Positions 55,004 to 64,000 of a stretch of 64,000 nucleotides of DNA are shown here, one piece after another. Under the pieces are notes generated by a model that was not told the DNA's origin, searched no databases, and worked only from the letters and a program-made list of their open reading frames with translations. Within the stretch, counting starts at the first letter, position 1; every line of letters starts with the position of its first letter. Source of the DNA: Halobacterium jilantaiense (lineage in GTDB: Archaea; Halobacteriota; Halobacteria; Halobacteriales; Halobacteriaceae). The stretch is taken from contig NZ_FOJA01000002.1 in assembly GCF_900110535.1 (NCBI RefSeq), positions 1 to 64,000 of the forward strand. Direction: 5' to 3'. The translations under genes were made by a program, and so were the position numbers.

Positions 55004-56311
55004 GTGGAGGAAAATACTGTGAGCGACGTAACAGCCCCAGAAACCGACCGGGGCTGGGAGAGCGTCGACGACGTCTCGTGGACCCTCCTCGATCTGGACG
55101 AACTCGTCGACGCGTACTGGGCTGTCGTCGCTCCGGTGATGGAGACAGACGGGCTCGATCCAAATCGAGAGAAACCGACACACAGCTGGCTCCGCGACCA
55201 CGGCTTTCGGCCGCTTCTCTACGCCCTACGGGAGTATCACGACAGGACCTTCGCAGAATTTTGGCGTGAGGACCTCGAGATCGACACCGTAGAATCGGGC
55301 TACGACTGGGCAACCGACCACGAACGGACGATCGAGGCACTCGAGTCCTTTCTCACGTCACGGCGAGAGCGGAAGGGGCTCGCAGACTCGTCGATCGATA
55401 CTCTCCGCTACCGATTGAACCGCTACGTCACCGCCTACTACGAGGAGAATGATACCGGTGACCTCGTGACACCCGTTGCTCGAGATGGTGATATCCCGGC
55501 CTACAAAGCAGTCGATGCGTGTTGGACAGCGTTCGACCGCCTGCACGCGGATATCGACGGTGGGCAAACCAAACGCCGGATTCATCTCGCGGTTTCGAAT
55601 TGGTATGCGCATTTGGTGCGTCGGAAATGGGCTGCAGTGAACCCCGCTGACGGCCTCGACGACGAGTTCGATTGGTCAAACGGCAATGACGACGATACGG
55701 ATACGCCATGTCTCGCCACCGAGCACGTTCGCGCACTCTACAAGGCGGCAGACGGCCAGGAGGACCGCCTTCTGGTACTCGCCCTGTGTGCCTGGGGTCT
55801 TCGTCCGAATGAGGTTGCTAGCCTACGAGCGCGTCAATTCGTTCTTGACGTCTCTACCGACGAAATTCCGTATATTACGTTCGAGGAGCGGAAGAACGGG
55901 CCCGGCGAGGTGTCTCTCCTCTACGGTAAGGAGGTACTCGAAGACCGCCTCGCAATGTTCTCCGATTGCGAGGACTGGGATGGCTATCTATTTCCGTCGC
56001 CACACGCCTCACGCGGCCCGATTTCCCGGTGGACAGTCTGGAACCGCTTCACACAGCTCGCTGAACGAGCTGGCCTTCCTGACGAGATTGGCGGCGTCTC
56101 TCCCTCGCCAAAGATGGGGCGACGCTTCTGGTATGACGCCTATTCCTCGTCACTCGATGTCGTCCTCGAAAGCCTTGACGAGATTGCGGCCGAGCAAGGA
56201 AGCGCGAGTGCCGACGTCGTAATGCAAAATTATCTCTCAGATTCGCGGGCCCGGAAGCTTCGTCGAGAGTATATGCGGGACCAGTTAGCTGCCGCCTTCG
56301 AGGAATCTTGA
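55004..56311 (+). CDS. Tyrosine recombinase/integrase (XerC-like)
   Basis: 435 residues from a GTG; a second GTG at 55019 is equally possible. An N-terminal SAM-like core-binding domain (about 100-215) precedes the catalytic domain. Visible catalytic elements are CAWGLRPNEVASLR (Arg267), a KMGRRFWYD box (Arg373/374) in place of the usual H-x-x-R, and the probable nucleophile in MQNYLSDS (Tyr410). Haloarchaeal plasmids and proviruses carry such recombinases for dimer resolution or integration. It lies just before the repeat block and ParA, which favours a plasmid-maintenance role. I did not see a tRNA gene or an obvious attachment site beside it. Confidence 0.8.
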   Translation: MEENTVSDVTAPETDRGWESVDDVSWTLLDLDELVDAYWAVVAPVMETDGLDPNREKPTHSWLRDHGFRPLLYALREYHDRTFAEFWREDLEIDTVESGYDWATDHERTIEALESFLTSRRERKGLADSSIDTLRYRLNRYVTAYYEENDTGDLVTPVARDGDIPAYKAVDACWTAFDRLHADIDGGQTKRRIHLAVSNWYAHLVRRKWAAVNPADGLDDEFDWSNGNDDDTDTPCLATEHVRALYKAADGQEDRLLVLALCAWGLRPNEVASLRARQFVLDVSTDEIPYITFEERKNGPGEVSLLYGKEVLEDRLAMFSDCEDWDGYLFPSPHASRGPISRWTVWNRFTQLAERAGLPDEIGGVSPSPKMGRRFWYDAYSSSLDVVLESLDEIAAEQGSASADVVMQNYLSDSRARKLRREYMRDQLAAAFEES

Positions 56312-56339
56312 CTGACTCCAGAGTGATCTCATCTGTGTC

Positions 56340-56777
56340 TGTTATCCAGTAAATGCTCGAGGACATAACTCAGTGAATCACAGAGTCAGTGAATCAGTGA
56401 ATCCAAGAGTTGTTGAGTAACTGAATCCAAGATTCAGTAAATCATAGAGAATCGTCAAGTCAACGAATATCTGAAGCACTGAATCAATGAATCAGTGAAT
56501 CCAAGAGATAGAGATTCAATGAATCACTTACCGCAAGCAGTACAGAGTCACTGATTCAGTAACTGCCAGTAGCAAGCTCCATTCCCCAAGGAACCAGGAA
56601 CGCGGGAATTCCAGAATGCGTTGAGTCAATGAATCAGTGATTCTTTGATTTCCATCAAGCACAACACGATAAGCGTCTGTTAGCGGCTTGTACCATTGAA
56701 TACGGCACTTTAGCATTTCCAGCGCGGAATTGGATGTCTGACGTGGATTTATGAGTCATTGAATCAATGATCGTACT
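56340..56777. repeat. 8-bp TGAATCAN repeat block before parA
   Basis: About 400 nt, clearly AT-richer than the flanking genes, dominated by TGAATCA-type units in both orientations. In places they are in tandem at 8-bp spacing (for example at 56389-56405 and 56479-56502). Further copies sit around 56516-56527, 56550-56560 (inverted), 56627-56643 and 56754-56770, and one more at 58140-58150 at the end of the partner gene. Position and form suggest a partition centromere or an autoregulatory operator of ParA and its partner; replication iterons are the alternative. No replication initiator gene is in the window. Confidence 0.75.
56747..56753 (+). promoter_or_regulatory. TATA-like box of parA
   Basis: ATTTATG centred about 28 nt before the parA ATG at 56778, flanked on its right by TGAATCA-type repeats, so repeat-binding proteins could repress transcription here. 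Confidence 0.45.
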
Positions 56778-57689
56778 ATGACCGAGTCACCTCGTGGCTG
56801 GGGCGTTACACCATCGACCGGAATTCCCACGATCGCCTTCGGCAATCAGAAGGGCGGGACTGGTAAGACAACGGCGACGATCAACAGTGCCGCTGCGCTG
56901 GCCACTCGCGACCACGATGTCCTTGCGATCGATATGGACCCACAGGCCGATATGACGAAAGGACTGGGACTGGGCCCGGGCGACGACAACGACCCCTCAA
57001 GCCCGAAGAACGACCTTCCAAATACGCTCGCGACTGATGACGCGAATCTTCTCGATGTCCTCGTCGATAATCCACGCACGCACGACACGACACTCTCAGA
57101 AATCGTAATCCATAGCGACGATTACGACCACCTGAACTTCGATCTCGTGCCGAGCCACAAAGACATGGGGCTTGCCCGGGACTGGATGGACGATGCAAGT
57201 GCTCGTCTCTCGCTGAAAAGTGCCCTCGAGAAGCTGGTGGACGACGGCTATGACTACGATTTTATCTTGATCGACTGCCCACCAGATCTCTCAGTTCTGA
57301 CGGATGCAGCGTTCATCGCCGCGCAGAACGTGTTCCTGGCCGCACAAACCCAAGCGACATCCCGAGATGCCCTAGACGATCTCTGGGACCAGCTGGAATC
57401 CATCGAGGATAACCAACAAATCGAGATTTCGATCGTAGGCCTACTGGCAAATATGTATAGAGACGATGGGCAGTCACAGAAGTTCCTAGAGGCATTTGAC
57501 GAGTCATATGCGTCACTAGCGCCGATCTTCAAGCTTCCAATGCGGGTGGCGATACAGCGCGCGTGGGACAACGGCTGCGATATTTTCGAATGGGAGGACA
57601 CAAACGACCAGCAAGTCGAGCGCGACCTCTTCCTAGAGGTTGCTGAGACAATGGAACGGGCGTTCGACAAAACGCAGGTGGAGGTGTAA
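56778..57689 (+). CDS. parA: ParA-family partition ATPase
   Basis: 303 residues. The deviant Walker A KGGTGKTT (25-32), IDMDPQADMTKGLGLG (about 55-70) and FILIDCPPDLS (about 160-170) are all intact, as in ParA/Soj proteins that segregate plasmids by ATP-dependent binding to nucleoid DNA. It has no N-terminal HTH, so operator binding must come from a partner. It is followed after 2 nt by a small acidic gene, the expected place of a ParB-type adaptor, and preceded by the TGAATCAN repeats. Confidence 0.92.
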   Translation: MTESPRGWGVTPSTGIPTIAFGNQKGGTGKTTATINSAAALATRDHDVLAIDMDPQADMTKGLGLGPGDDNDPSSPKNDLPNTLATDDANLLDVLVDNPRTHDTTLSEIVIHSDDYDHLNFDLVPSHKDMGLARDWMDDASARLSLKSALEKLVDDGYDYDFILIDCPPDLSVLTDAAFIAAQNVFLAAQTQATSRDALDDLWDQLESIEDNQQIEISIVGLLANMYRDDGQSQKFLEAFDESYASLAPIFKLPMRVAIQRAWDNGCDIFEWEDTNDQQVERDLFLEVAETMERAFDKTQVEV

Positions 57690-57691
57690 CT

Positions 57692-58144
57692 ATGCCCCGA
57701 GGAATGGACGAACGATTTGAGGACCCGTCAGAGGAAGCAGAAGACGAGGAAGTCGCGGACGACGACGAAACGACGGAGGCGACGTCGGAAACAGAGAGAC
57801 AAGACCGCGAACCTGCAGCCGCCACAGACGAGCAATCAGGTCAGCATAGGGGTGCTGGCTCTGCGGATACTAAATCCGCCACTGAGGAGGCAACGGAAGC
57901 AGATGATGGACCGTTGAATATTCGGGAGGACTGGGATTCAGCCACGATATACGTTGAACCAGAACAGAGTGAGGATATCGAGGTCACATTCACGCGGCTG
58001 AAAAAGCAGTTGAAGCGGGAGGACATCACGCTCGAGAAGAACAAGCACTTCTACCGGGGGATTTTCGAAGTAGCGTTTGGGGAGCACCGCGAAGAGACGA
58101 AGGAAAAGATCCGCGAACTGGCAAAAGAAGACGGTGATCAATGA
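57692..58144 (+). CDS. Small acidic partner of ParA, function unknown
   Basis: 150 residues. The first ~75 are low-complexity Glu/Asp/Thr-rich and probably disordered. The last ~70 (from about NIREDWDSATIYVEP) form a compact basic-acidic domain with a strand and two helices (VTFTRLKKQLKRED and HREETKEKIRELAK). No HTH or ribbon-helix-helix motif is obvious. The ATG is 2 nt after the parA stop and the end of the gene contains another TGAATCA repeat, so it is the likely centromere-binding partner of ParA; this is inferred from position only. Confidence 0.65.
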   Translation: MPRGMDERFEDPSEEAEDEEVADDDETTEATSETERQDREPAAATDEQSGQHRGAGSADTKSATEEATEADDGPLNIREDWDSATIYVEPEQSEDIEVTFTRLKKQLKREDITLEKNKHFYRGIFEVAFGEHREETKEKIRELAKEDGDQ

Positions 58145-58339
58145 ATCACTGAGTCTTGGATTCAACGAAAGAGATCAACGTTGTGACTCCTGAACTACAG
58201 GAGGAAAGTTACTGTCTGGTTCAGCACCTCCTCAGCTGGAGTTCCTCCGTTGAGAGCTTGGTTCGGTCGTTCCTGGTTGTAGTTTTGACGGCGAGGCGAA
58301 GGAGCCGGACTCGTACAACAAGGCGTATCGACCCTACCT

Positions 58340-58349
58340 TTTATTTAAG
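58340..58349 (+). promoter_or_regulatory. TATA-like box of the sacsin-like gene
   Basis: The string TTTATTTAAG lies about 43 nt before the chosen GTG at 58388. It favours 58388 over the alternative GTG at 58349, which would overlap the box. Confidence 0.4.
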
Positions 58350-58387
58350 TGGGGAAAGACCGCACAGGCTACAGGTTTAGAGTTTCA

Positions 58388-61300
58388 GTGAGTGGCTCAG
58401 GGTCCCCAAAGCAGACGGTCGCAGAATTATGTCGCACTGAACACCAAGACCTCCTCGGTGCATTAACGAATGAAAGCCGGTGGAGCAAGGAGGCGGATCT
58501 TGGTGTCGGCAATCAAGTCGTCGCCTCCACGCACGAGAGTCGGACAGTTTTGGAACTCATCCAGAATTCGCGGGACGCGATTCGCGACGAATCCGACGAT
58601 GACGGACGAGTGGCTGTTATCGTCGGCCCAGAATCCTTACTCATCGCGAACACTGGTCGGCCGTTTGAACTCCACGATGATGATGTGTTCGAGGCGGTCA
58701 CTGGACTCGGCCGATCGGAAAAACTCGACAACAGCGACTCGATCGGTGAGAAAGGAGTTGGCCTCAAGTCGTTACTCCAACTGAGTGAGCGGTTTTCCGT
58801 CCATTCGGTCGTCGGTGACGATCAGCTCTCGGCACAGTTCTCTCGCTATCACGCGGGGCAGATGCTGTTAGCAGGGTACGACCACTACCTCAAGACAGAT
58901 CTCAGAAATGAGCTTGATGTCGAGAGTTCCGTCATCGAGTCGTATCAGTCTATTCTCGACGATATCCTAGATGAAGAAGCATGGTCGAGACTCCCATCAA
59001 CGCCGGATATCGACACCATCGCTGAGCGGGAGTCGACCGAGGAGCAGGCGCCGCCAGCGCCAAGCGAATTCCTCACCGATTTGCCTCGACTCTCTTTATT
59101 CCGGTACCCATTCCTCATCAGTACCGACCACGAGGAGTCGGATGCAACAGGCCGGCTCGTTGACGCCCTCCTCAAGACAGGTCAATCCTCTTCATCAACC
59201 GCAACGCCGGAGAATAAATGGCTCGAGGACCATGCCGACACTTACCAGACGGTCGTCCGGCTTGATTATGATGACCCGGAATGGACCGGGTTGCTCGATT
59301 CTGTTCAAAACGCACTCGCCGAAAGTGGTCGCGATATCGTCGACGCCTTTGAGACTAACCGGCGAAGCGCAAACGTTGGCGGACTGTCCAGCGACAAGAC
59401 ACCCCAAGCGCAATTCTGGGATGAGTGTACCGACCTCTCTGCGTCAACGCTAGTCCTCCTTGGGGAACTCGACGAAATCGACTTTCTCAAACTCGAGGGC
59501 GATGACACCGAGGAAACCGGTTCGCTTGAGATTAGTGACCGCCGGGAGGTGACTATCGAGACCGACAGTACCTACCAGTCGTCCATCGGCGATGATCCCG
59601 AACTCTCCCGAATTCCGCATACAGTCACAGAGGAAACGACCACTACTGCCGGCACAACCACCCATGAGCGAGAGTTCCTTCGATACTCACAGACACTGAC
59701 CCCAGAGGTCCATCAGTGGTTGACGGATGAGGACCGCGACATCGACGCCGAATCGGCAACGATAGATATCCTGCTGGAACAGCCGCGCCCCGAGGCAGCC
59801 GATTGGGAACCAACGCCAGAACCTCTCCACCTTTACTACCCGATTTCGGATGCTTCGACGCCGTTCCCATTCGTAATTCATGCTCCCTTCGAGGTGAGTT
59901 TCGATCGCCAACATCTCGCGACTGCTAAAAAAAACCAGACGCTACTCAAGGAGCTCCCGACGCTCATCGCGACCGTAAGCGAAGACCTCATCCAAAGCGA
60001 CGAGGCAACTCACGCACCACCGTCGGGATATCGATCGTGGATGCCGTGGCTTGTTGCCCCCGTCGACGTCGCCGAGACTGACGCCGAGACATCGCTCGCA
60101 AATGGAATCGCTGACACTCTCAGTCGACTCCAAGACACCGCGATCGTCCCGACTGACTCCCAGGAACCGTTGCAGCCGACGGCGACACTGCTCGACCCGA
60201 CGCGGTTGGAAGCCTTCGAGGCATTGCGTGGGCGGGATGCCGCGCCGCCGATCCCTGCTGCAGAGGTCATCGCGAATGGGAAAGCGTGGAAAGCCGACCT
60301 CCCCGAATCGGGACCGAGTGACCAATCCCAGTTCAACGGGTTCCTTTCCCAAATCGGGTTGACCACGATTATCGAGACGATTGCAGCAGATGCATCGGAG
60401 GATGACCTCGTGACGGTCCTCTGTGACTTCTGGAAGCGAGCCAGTACAACCACACCGGATGGTGGGTTCGATGCGTGGCATGTGACTGTCGAGCAGCCAA
60501 CCCACGCAGAGCTGTACTTCGAGGCCATAGCGGAGGCGCTAGCCGGCCACGGCGCAGATGCAGATGACGACGATGAAAACGATGCAGAAGTCGATGCAGC
60601 GACCCGCCTCGGTAGACATGGTGTCCCCCTATTGCCGGCAGAGAAACACAAGGAAGGCACATCGACGACTGAGTCGGAGGAGGCAACCGTAACCAGATTA
60701 GTTCGCGCGAGGCCCAGCGAGGGGCAATCCGATGATGGATCCCGCCAACGGAGTGAACGCATCGTCTTCCGCCGCCAGGAACCCGGTGAGTCACAACAAT
60801 CCATGGCGGAACTCCCCACTCCACCCCAACAATTACCGGTCTATATCATTCCGTATCAAAACGAGTGGGTCGGCCCGCTCAAGCGGCATAACCGACGCTG
60901 GGGGACCCGAGATCTGGAAGGGCAAGCGGCTTTCTATCGCCGTGTCGGCGCTGAAGCGGGTGGGTTCTCGGGCGACGAAAATGGCGACCCAGACGTCGTC
61001 GGCTACCTAGCCGATCTATACAAGCAATCCACAGCCGGACAAACTGCCGAGTGGGTGACCCCCCAGCCGTTCCACAACAAGCAGTTCGACGACGTCGAGG
61101 AAGTCTTCGCGTATGATACACTCACCGGTACCCCAACGGACTACGATGCGTTTCTCGAGCGACGATACGTGCAGACGATCCCGCTTCCGACCGACGACGG
61201 TAACCAACTCCCAGCCGAGCGACTGGTGTTCGGCCCCGAATGGGCGGAGCGATTCAGCGCCGTTGCGGATTCGCTCGCAAGTGAAAATGGCGTCGAGTAT

Positions 61301-64000
61301 CCATTTGCCGGGACTGATGACGGTGAGGCCGAGCCGGCCGCGAAGTTCCGACGCTGGGCCGCAGCAATCGAGTGCCGCCAGGACTTCGAACCCACGGACA
61401 CCCCAACCCTCGCGCCGCCCAGTGACGAGCAGTGGGAGGCCATCCATGCACAGATGGACCTCTCAGAGGCGGAACGCAAGCGGTGGGAACTCTACTTCTT
61501 GTTGCATCTAGGCGTCCAGGTCGGCCCCCACATCGATTGGGGGTGGCTCTTCCCTGGCCGAGGTACCGACGACCGTCGTACGGGCGCGCTATCACTCTCG
61601 GAAGTGCAGTCCCTCGCGGATGCCGACCCCGAGTTCGAAGCCAATCCACCGATTTCCCCATCTGAAGACCTGCTGGAGCGGTACCAAACGATTAGTTGGC
61701 GCTCAGAACACCATCCAGCGTTCAGTGCCGGCCACTCGGGTAGCTGTCAAAAAGATTGGTTAGACTGTGATATCGAGGAGTGGGAGTACAACAAGGACTT
61801 GGCGATCCCAACGTGGTGGCATCTCACGGAACTCAATCCAGACGCTGACCGGGGTCATCGGGAGGCAGTTCGGGATGCGACGGCGCTCATCTGGCCAGAA
61901 CTCACGGCGACCATCACAGACACTGCGTGGTACTGTGACGGTACGCATTACAGCCACCAACCGAATACACACGACGCCACGATTCCGGCGCTCGGGGTCG
62001 TCCAACTACAGGATGCGGCACTCTGGCCGGTCACGGAACCAGATACAGATGACGATCCTGCGGAACCGCCCGGTGGGTTGATGCCAGAGGACCTCCACAC
62101 AGCAAGGCCACTGATCACCGCCGACGAGCAACGCGGTGCGGCCAGCTATCTACCACGACTCGATCTCGACGAAATTATCGCAAGCATCGAGTCGCGGTTC
62201 GATTCGGATGGAGAACTTCCGAGCGTCGACATCGCATCGCTGCCGAGAATGCTTGGTGCACGGCCGCTTGATGGACTAACCCCGGCCCAAGCGGCCGATC
62301 GACTCAACGAGTTCTTAGCCAACCGTGCGGTTGCCGATACACATCGCACATACGACCATCAAGCGCTTTCGGCGATGGAATCCTCATGGGATTCCCAGTC
62401 GAATACAGTGCCCACCTATGGATTGCTACGGCGGCTCACGGCGACCTCGCAAGTCAGTCGAAAACTCACTGATGAGGAACCCAAGCGCCAGTGGATTCGC
62501 CGAGATATCTGGCATACTGGCGTTCGACTCCCAGTCCGATGGGCCGACGACTCGCTCATCCTCCACGTTGAGGAGGACATCCCACAAGTCGAGGAGCCTG
62601 AGTTACGAATCTACACGCAGCAAATCCCACAGCATGCACGCGAGCAGTTCGCTAATGACGAGTCCATTGCGATCGTCGAACGGCCCAGTCGAGAGGCACG
62701 AGCCATTGCATACCTGCTCGGGGGTGCCCCCGATGGGCCAATACCTCCGTTTGGAATTCAAACAGAGACGGAACAACCGGACCTCGGAGTTCCCGAAGAC
62801 GAGTCCGAGCCAACAGCGCAAGAACAAGATGCGATAGAGGATCTCAAATCGACACTGGAGCCCCGGATAATCTATCTGCTAGCCGCATACGATGCAGATG
62901 TATCTGAGCCCGACCATAGAGCCGTCTACAACCAGCTTAATGCGATCATCAACAATCCAATCGGGATCATTGAGAACCCAGAAGGTACGAGTTCGAGACG
63001 ATCAACGCAGTGGTCACCGCCAACCACTGCTGAGGAAAAGCCTAATCAGATCGCCATCTATCGGAGCGCAATCGACGAGCACAGTGACGATTCGACACAG
63101 ATCCCGCTATACCTCGTAGCAGATGGCCTTGCCCAAGTTATCGACCAATATTCGCTTAGGGATGTCTTCGAGAACATCCTCATCAAGCCGGATTACGCGC
63201 TCGATTACGATTACGCCGAACAGAAAGAGAATGTCCGCAAAGAACTCTCTGAGCTCCGAGAACAGCGATTCAAGCTGGTTCAAGCGGCACTAAGAACACT
63301 GCTTTCGAATATCGACGAGACGGCAAGCCCACCGGAGTTGCATATCGATCCGGACGACGATGTCGAATCGACGCTGGAGAAAATGGCGAACGCACCGAAC
63401 GGGACTGAGGACACGGTCGTCAATGCGTGGGTGGGGGCATTCACGACTGCAGGGCTTGCCGAACCGGTCACCCGGTATTGTATTGCGGCCGCAGCGACGG
63501 AGGAGTTCTACGCACGACTCCAACATGTTGCTACAGCACTCCAGAACGCCTCAGAGCTTCATCGCGATGACTTAAGAGACCACCAAGTTTGGGATGAACT
63601 CGATTCGTGGCCGACCAACAGCGACGTCGAGTCCCTCCGAAAGTACCTCACTGCCGTCGCCAAAATTGACGCCTTCTGGGCGACGTACACCGATAGCGAA
63701 TCAGATGCAGAAACCGCCTTCGCCCTAGCCGTCGAAACAGCTGCCAACCCAACAGCGCCACCGGCGCCACTGACACCAGTCATAGAGGGCATTCCCGCAG
63801 GCGACCGCGTGGCGACAGCGCTCAGGGACCGCTTACTGATCGAACTCCCAAAACAGAGTGACGGGCCCATTCCCGAGTCCATTATAACGACCGTCGCCGA
63901 ATGGCACGCAACCCGCCACGATACGTTCGCCGCCTCACTAAGTGAGGACGATGACACCAGCAAGCTCCTCAAGGCGTTCACAACGGCGCTCGAGAACCCC
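58388..64000 (+). CDS. Very large sacsin-like GHKL ATPase, 3' end missing
   Basis: The frame is open for 1871 codons and leaves the window. The N-terminal ~250 residues carry a Hsp90/histidine-kinase-type (GHKL) ATP site: N-box VLELIQNSRDA (Asn60), LLIANTGRPF (87-93) and the glycine-rich IGEKGVGLKSLL (119-130). The rest is acidic with many Trp and no motif I recognise; a coiled-coil-like stretch lies near 1605-1650. Similar sacsin-type proteins are large single-gene defence candidates in archaea and bacteria, often ending in a DUF3883 nuclease-like domain; whether that is present cannot be seen. The start at GTG 58388 is chosen because an in-frame stop lies at 58346 and a TATA-like box precedes it. 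Confidence 0.8.
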   Translation, partial: MSGSGSPKQTVAELCRTEHQDLLGALTNESRWSKEADLGVGNQVVASTHESRTVLELIQNSRDAIRDESDDDGRVAVIVGPESLLIANTGRPFELHDDDVFEAVTGLGRSEKLDNSDSIGEKGVGLKSLLQLSERFSVHSVVGDDQLSAQFSRYHAGQMLLAGYDHYLKTDLRNELDVESSVIESYQSILDDILDEEAWSRLPSTPDIDTIAERESTEEQAPPAPSEFLTDLPRLSLFRYPFLISTDHEESDATGRLVDALLKTGQSSSSTATPENKWLEDHADTYQTVVRLDYDDPEWTGLLDSVQNALAESGRDIVDAFETNRRSANVGGLSSDKTPQAQFWDECTDLSASTLVLLGELDEIDFLKLEGDDTEETGSLEISDRREVTIETDSTYQSSIGDDPELSRIPHTVTEETTTTAGTTTHEREFLRYSQTLTPEVHQWLTDEDRDIDAESATIDILLEQPRPEAADWEPTPEPLHLYYPISDASTPFPFVIHAPFEVSFDRQHLATAKKNQTLLKELPTLIATVSEDLIQSDEATHAPPSGYRSWMPWLVAPVDVAETDAETSLANGIADTLSRLQDTAIVPTDSQEPLQPTATLLDPTRLEAFEALRGRDAAPPIPAAEVIANGKAWKADLPESGPSDQSQFNGFLSQIGLTTIIETIAADASEDDLVTVLCDFWKRASTTTPDGGFDAWHVTVEQPTHAELYFEAIAEALAGHGADADDDDENDAEVDAATRLGRHGVPLLPAEKHKEGTSTTESEEATVTRLVRARPSEGQSDDGSRQRSERIVFRRQEPGESQQSMAELPTPPQQLPVYIIPYQNEWVGPLKRHNRRWGTRDLEGQAAFYRRVGAEAGGFSGDENGDPDVVGYLADLYKQSTAGQTAEWVTPQPFHNKQFDDVEEVFAYDTLTGTPTDYDAFLERRYVQTIPLPTDDGNQLPAERLVFGPEWAERFSAVADSLASENGVEYPFAGTDDGEAEPAAKFRRWAAAIECRQDFEPTDTPTLAPPSDEQWEAIHAQMDLSEAERKRWELYFLLHLGVQVGPHIDWGWLFPGRGTDDRRTGALSLSEVQSLADADPEFEANPPISPSEDLLERYQTISWRSEHHPAFSAGHSGSCQKDWLDCDIEEWEYNKDLAIPTWWHLTELNPDADRGHREAVRDATALIWPELTATITDTAWYCDGTHYSHQPNTHDATIPALGVVQLQDAALWPVTEPDTDDDPAEPPGGLMPEDLHTARPLITADEQRGAASYLPRLDLDEIIASIESRFDSDGELPSVDIASLPRMLGARPLDGLTPAQAADRLNEFLANRAVADTHRTYDHQALSAMESSWDSQSNTVPTYGLLRRLTATSQVSRKLTDEEPKRQWIRRDIWHTGVRLPVRWADDSLILHVEEDIPQVEEPELRIYTQQIPQHAREQFANDESIAIVERPSREARAIAYLLGGAPDGPIPPFGIQTETEQPDLGVPEDESEPTAQEQDAIEDLKSTLEPRIIYLLAAYDADVSEPDHRAVYNQLNAIINNPIGIIENPEGTSSRRSTQWSPPTTAEEKPNQIAIYRSAIDEHSDDSTQIPLYLVADGLAQVIDQYSLRDVFENILIKPDYALDYDYAEQKENVRKELSELREQRFKLVQAALRTLLSNIDETASPPELHIDPDDDVESTLEKMANAPNGTEDTVVNAWVGAFTTAGLAEPVTRYCIAAAATEEFYARLQHVATALQNASELHRDDLRDHQVWDELDSWPTNSDVESLRKYLTAVAKIDAFWATYTDSESDAETAFALAVETAANPTAPPAPLTPVIEGIPAGDRVATALRDRLLIELPKQSDGPIPESIITTVAEWHATRHDTFAASLSEDDDTSKLLKAFTTALENP

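Noticed and set aside
56340-56777. Repeat block as a CRISPR array
   Set aside because: Units are 8 bp, in both orientations and irregularly spaced, with no 30-40 nt spacers; no cas genes are present.

Overview
The window is haloarchaeal DNA (class Halobacteria). Its proteins are very acidic (Asp/Glu-rich), coding DNA is GC-rich with strong third-position bias, several genes have TATA-like boxes about 25-30 nt before the start codon (leaderless-type promoters), and an ISH3-type transposase remnant is present. It reads as a large defence island that ends in plasmid-type genes (integrase, ParA, repeats), so a megaplasmid or an integrated element is likely. I see no rRNA, tRNA, CRISPR array or central-metabolism gene.

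Region 1 (1-17706) is a BREX phage-defence locus with the gene set described for haloarchaeal type 5 BREX. On the minus strand are the methyltransferase PglX and a SNF2-type helicase (BrxHII-like, cut by the window start). Divergently on the plus strand are BrxA, BrxC copy 1, BrxB, BrxC copy 2 and PglZ, all joined by 4-8 nt overlaps. Region 2 (17894-23200) holds three related TSPPF-type DNA methyltransferases around a 508-residue protein with a possible but catalytically degenerate Mrr-like nuclease fold. Region 3 (23565-32157) is an AddB/AddA-like nuclease-helicase pair, with an Mre11/SbcD-like phosphoesterase carrying N-terminal TRAM-like domains converging on it.

Region 4 (32364-50903) is the most unusual part. 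It begins with a protein combining a TBP-like half-saddle, HEAT-like repeats, two XRE-type HTH segments and a C-terminal HNH_repeat-type module. Next comes a minus-strand cluster of five genes: von Willebrand A protein, HAD-like/HEAT protein, ADP-ribosylglycohydrolase, stand-alone CARF protein and PIN-type nuclease. Neighbouring genes overlap by one base or are 3 nt apart, except for one 85-nt gap. A divergent AAA+ ATPase, a 1596-residue SF2 helicase with PH-like and HNH_repeat modules, and a CoiA-like nuclease gene split by two in-frame stops follow. I regard the CARF/PIN/ADP-ribosylglycohydrolase/VWA cluster as the best candidate for an undescribed system: a nucleotide-second-messenger sensor next to a nuclease and a reverser of ADP-ribosylation, without CRISPR genes.

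Region 5 (50924-64000) has a lone SF2 helicase, a truncated ISH3-family transposase, a tyrosine recombinase, an AT-richer block of 8-bp repeats, ParA with a small acidic partner, and a very large sacsin-like GHKL ATPase that runs off the end of the window. Functions are inferred from motifs read by eye; no database search was made.
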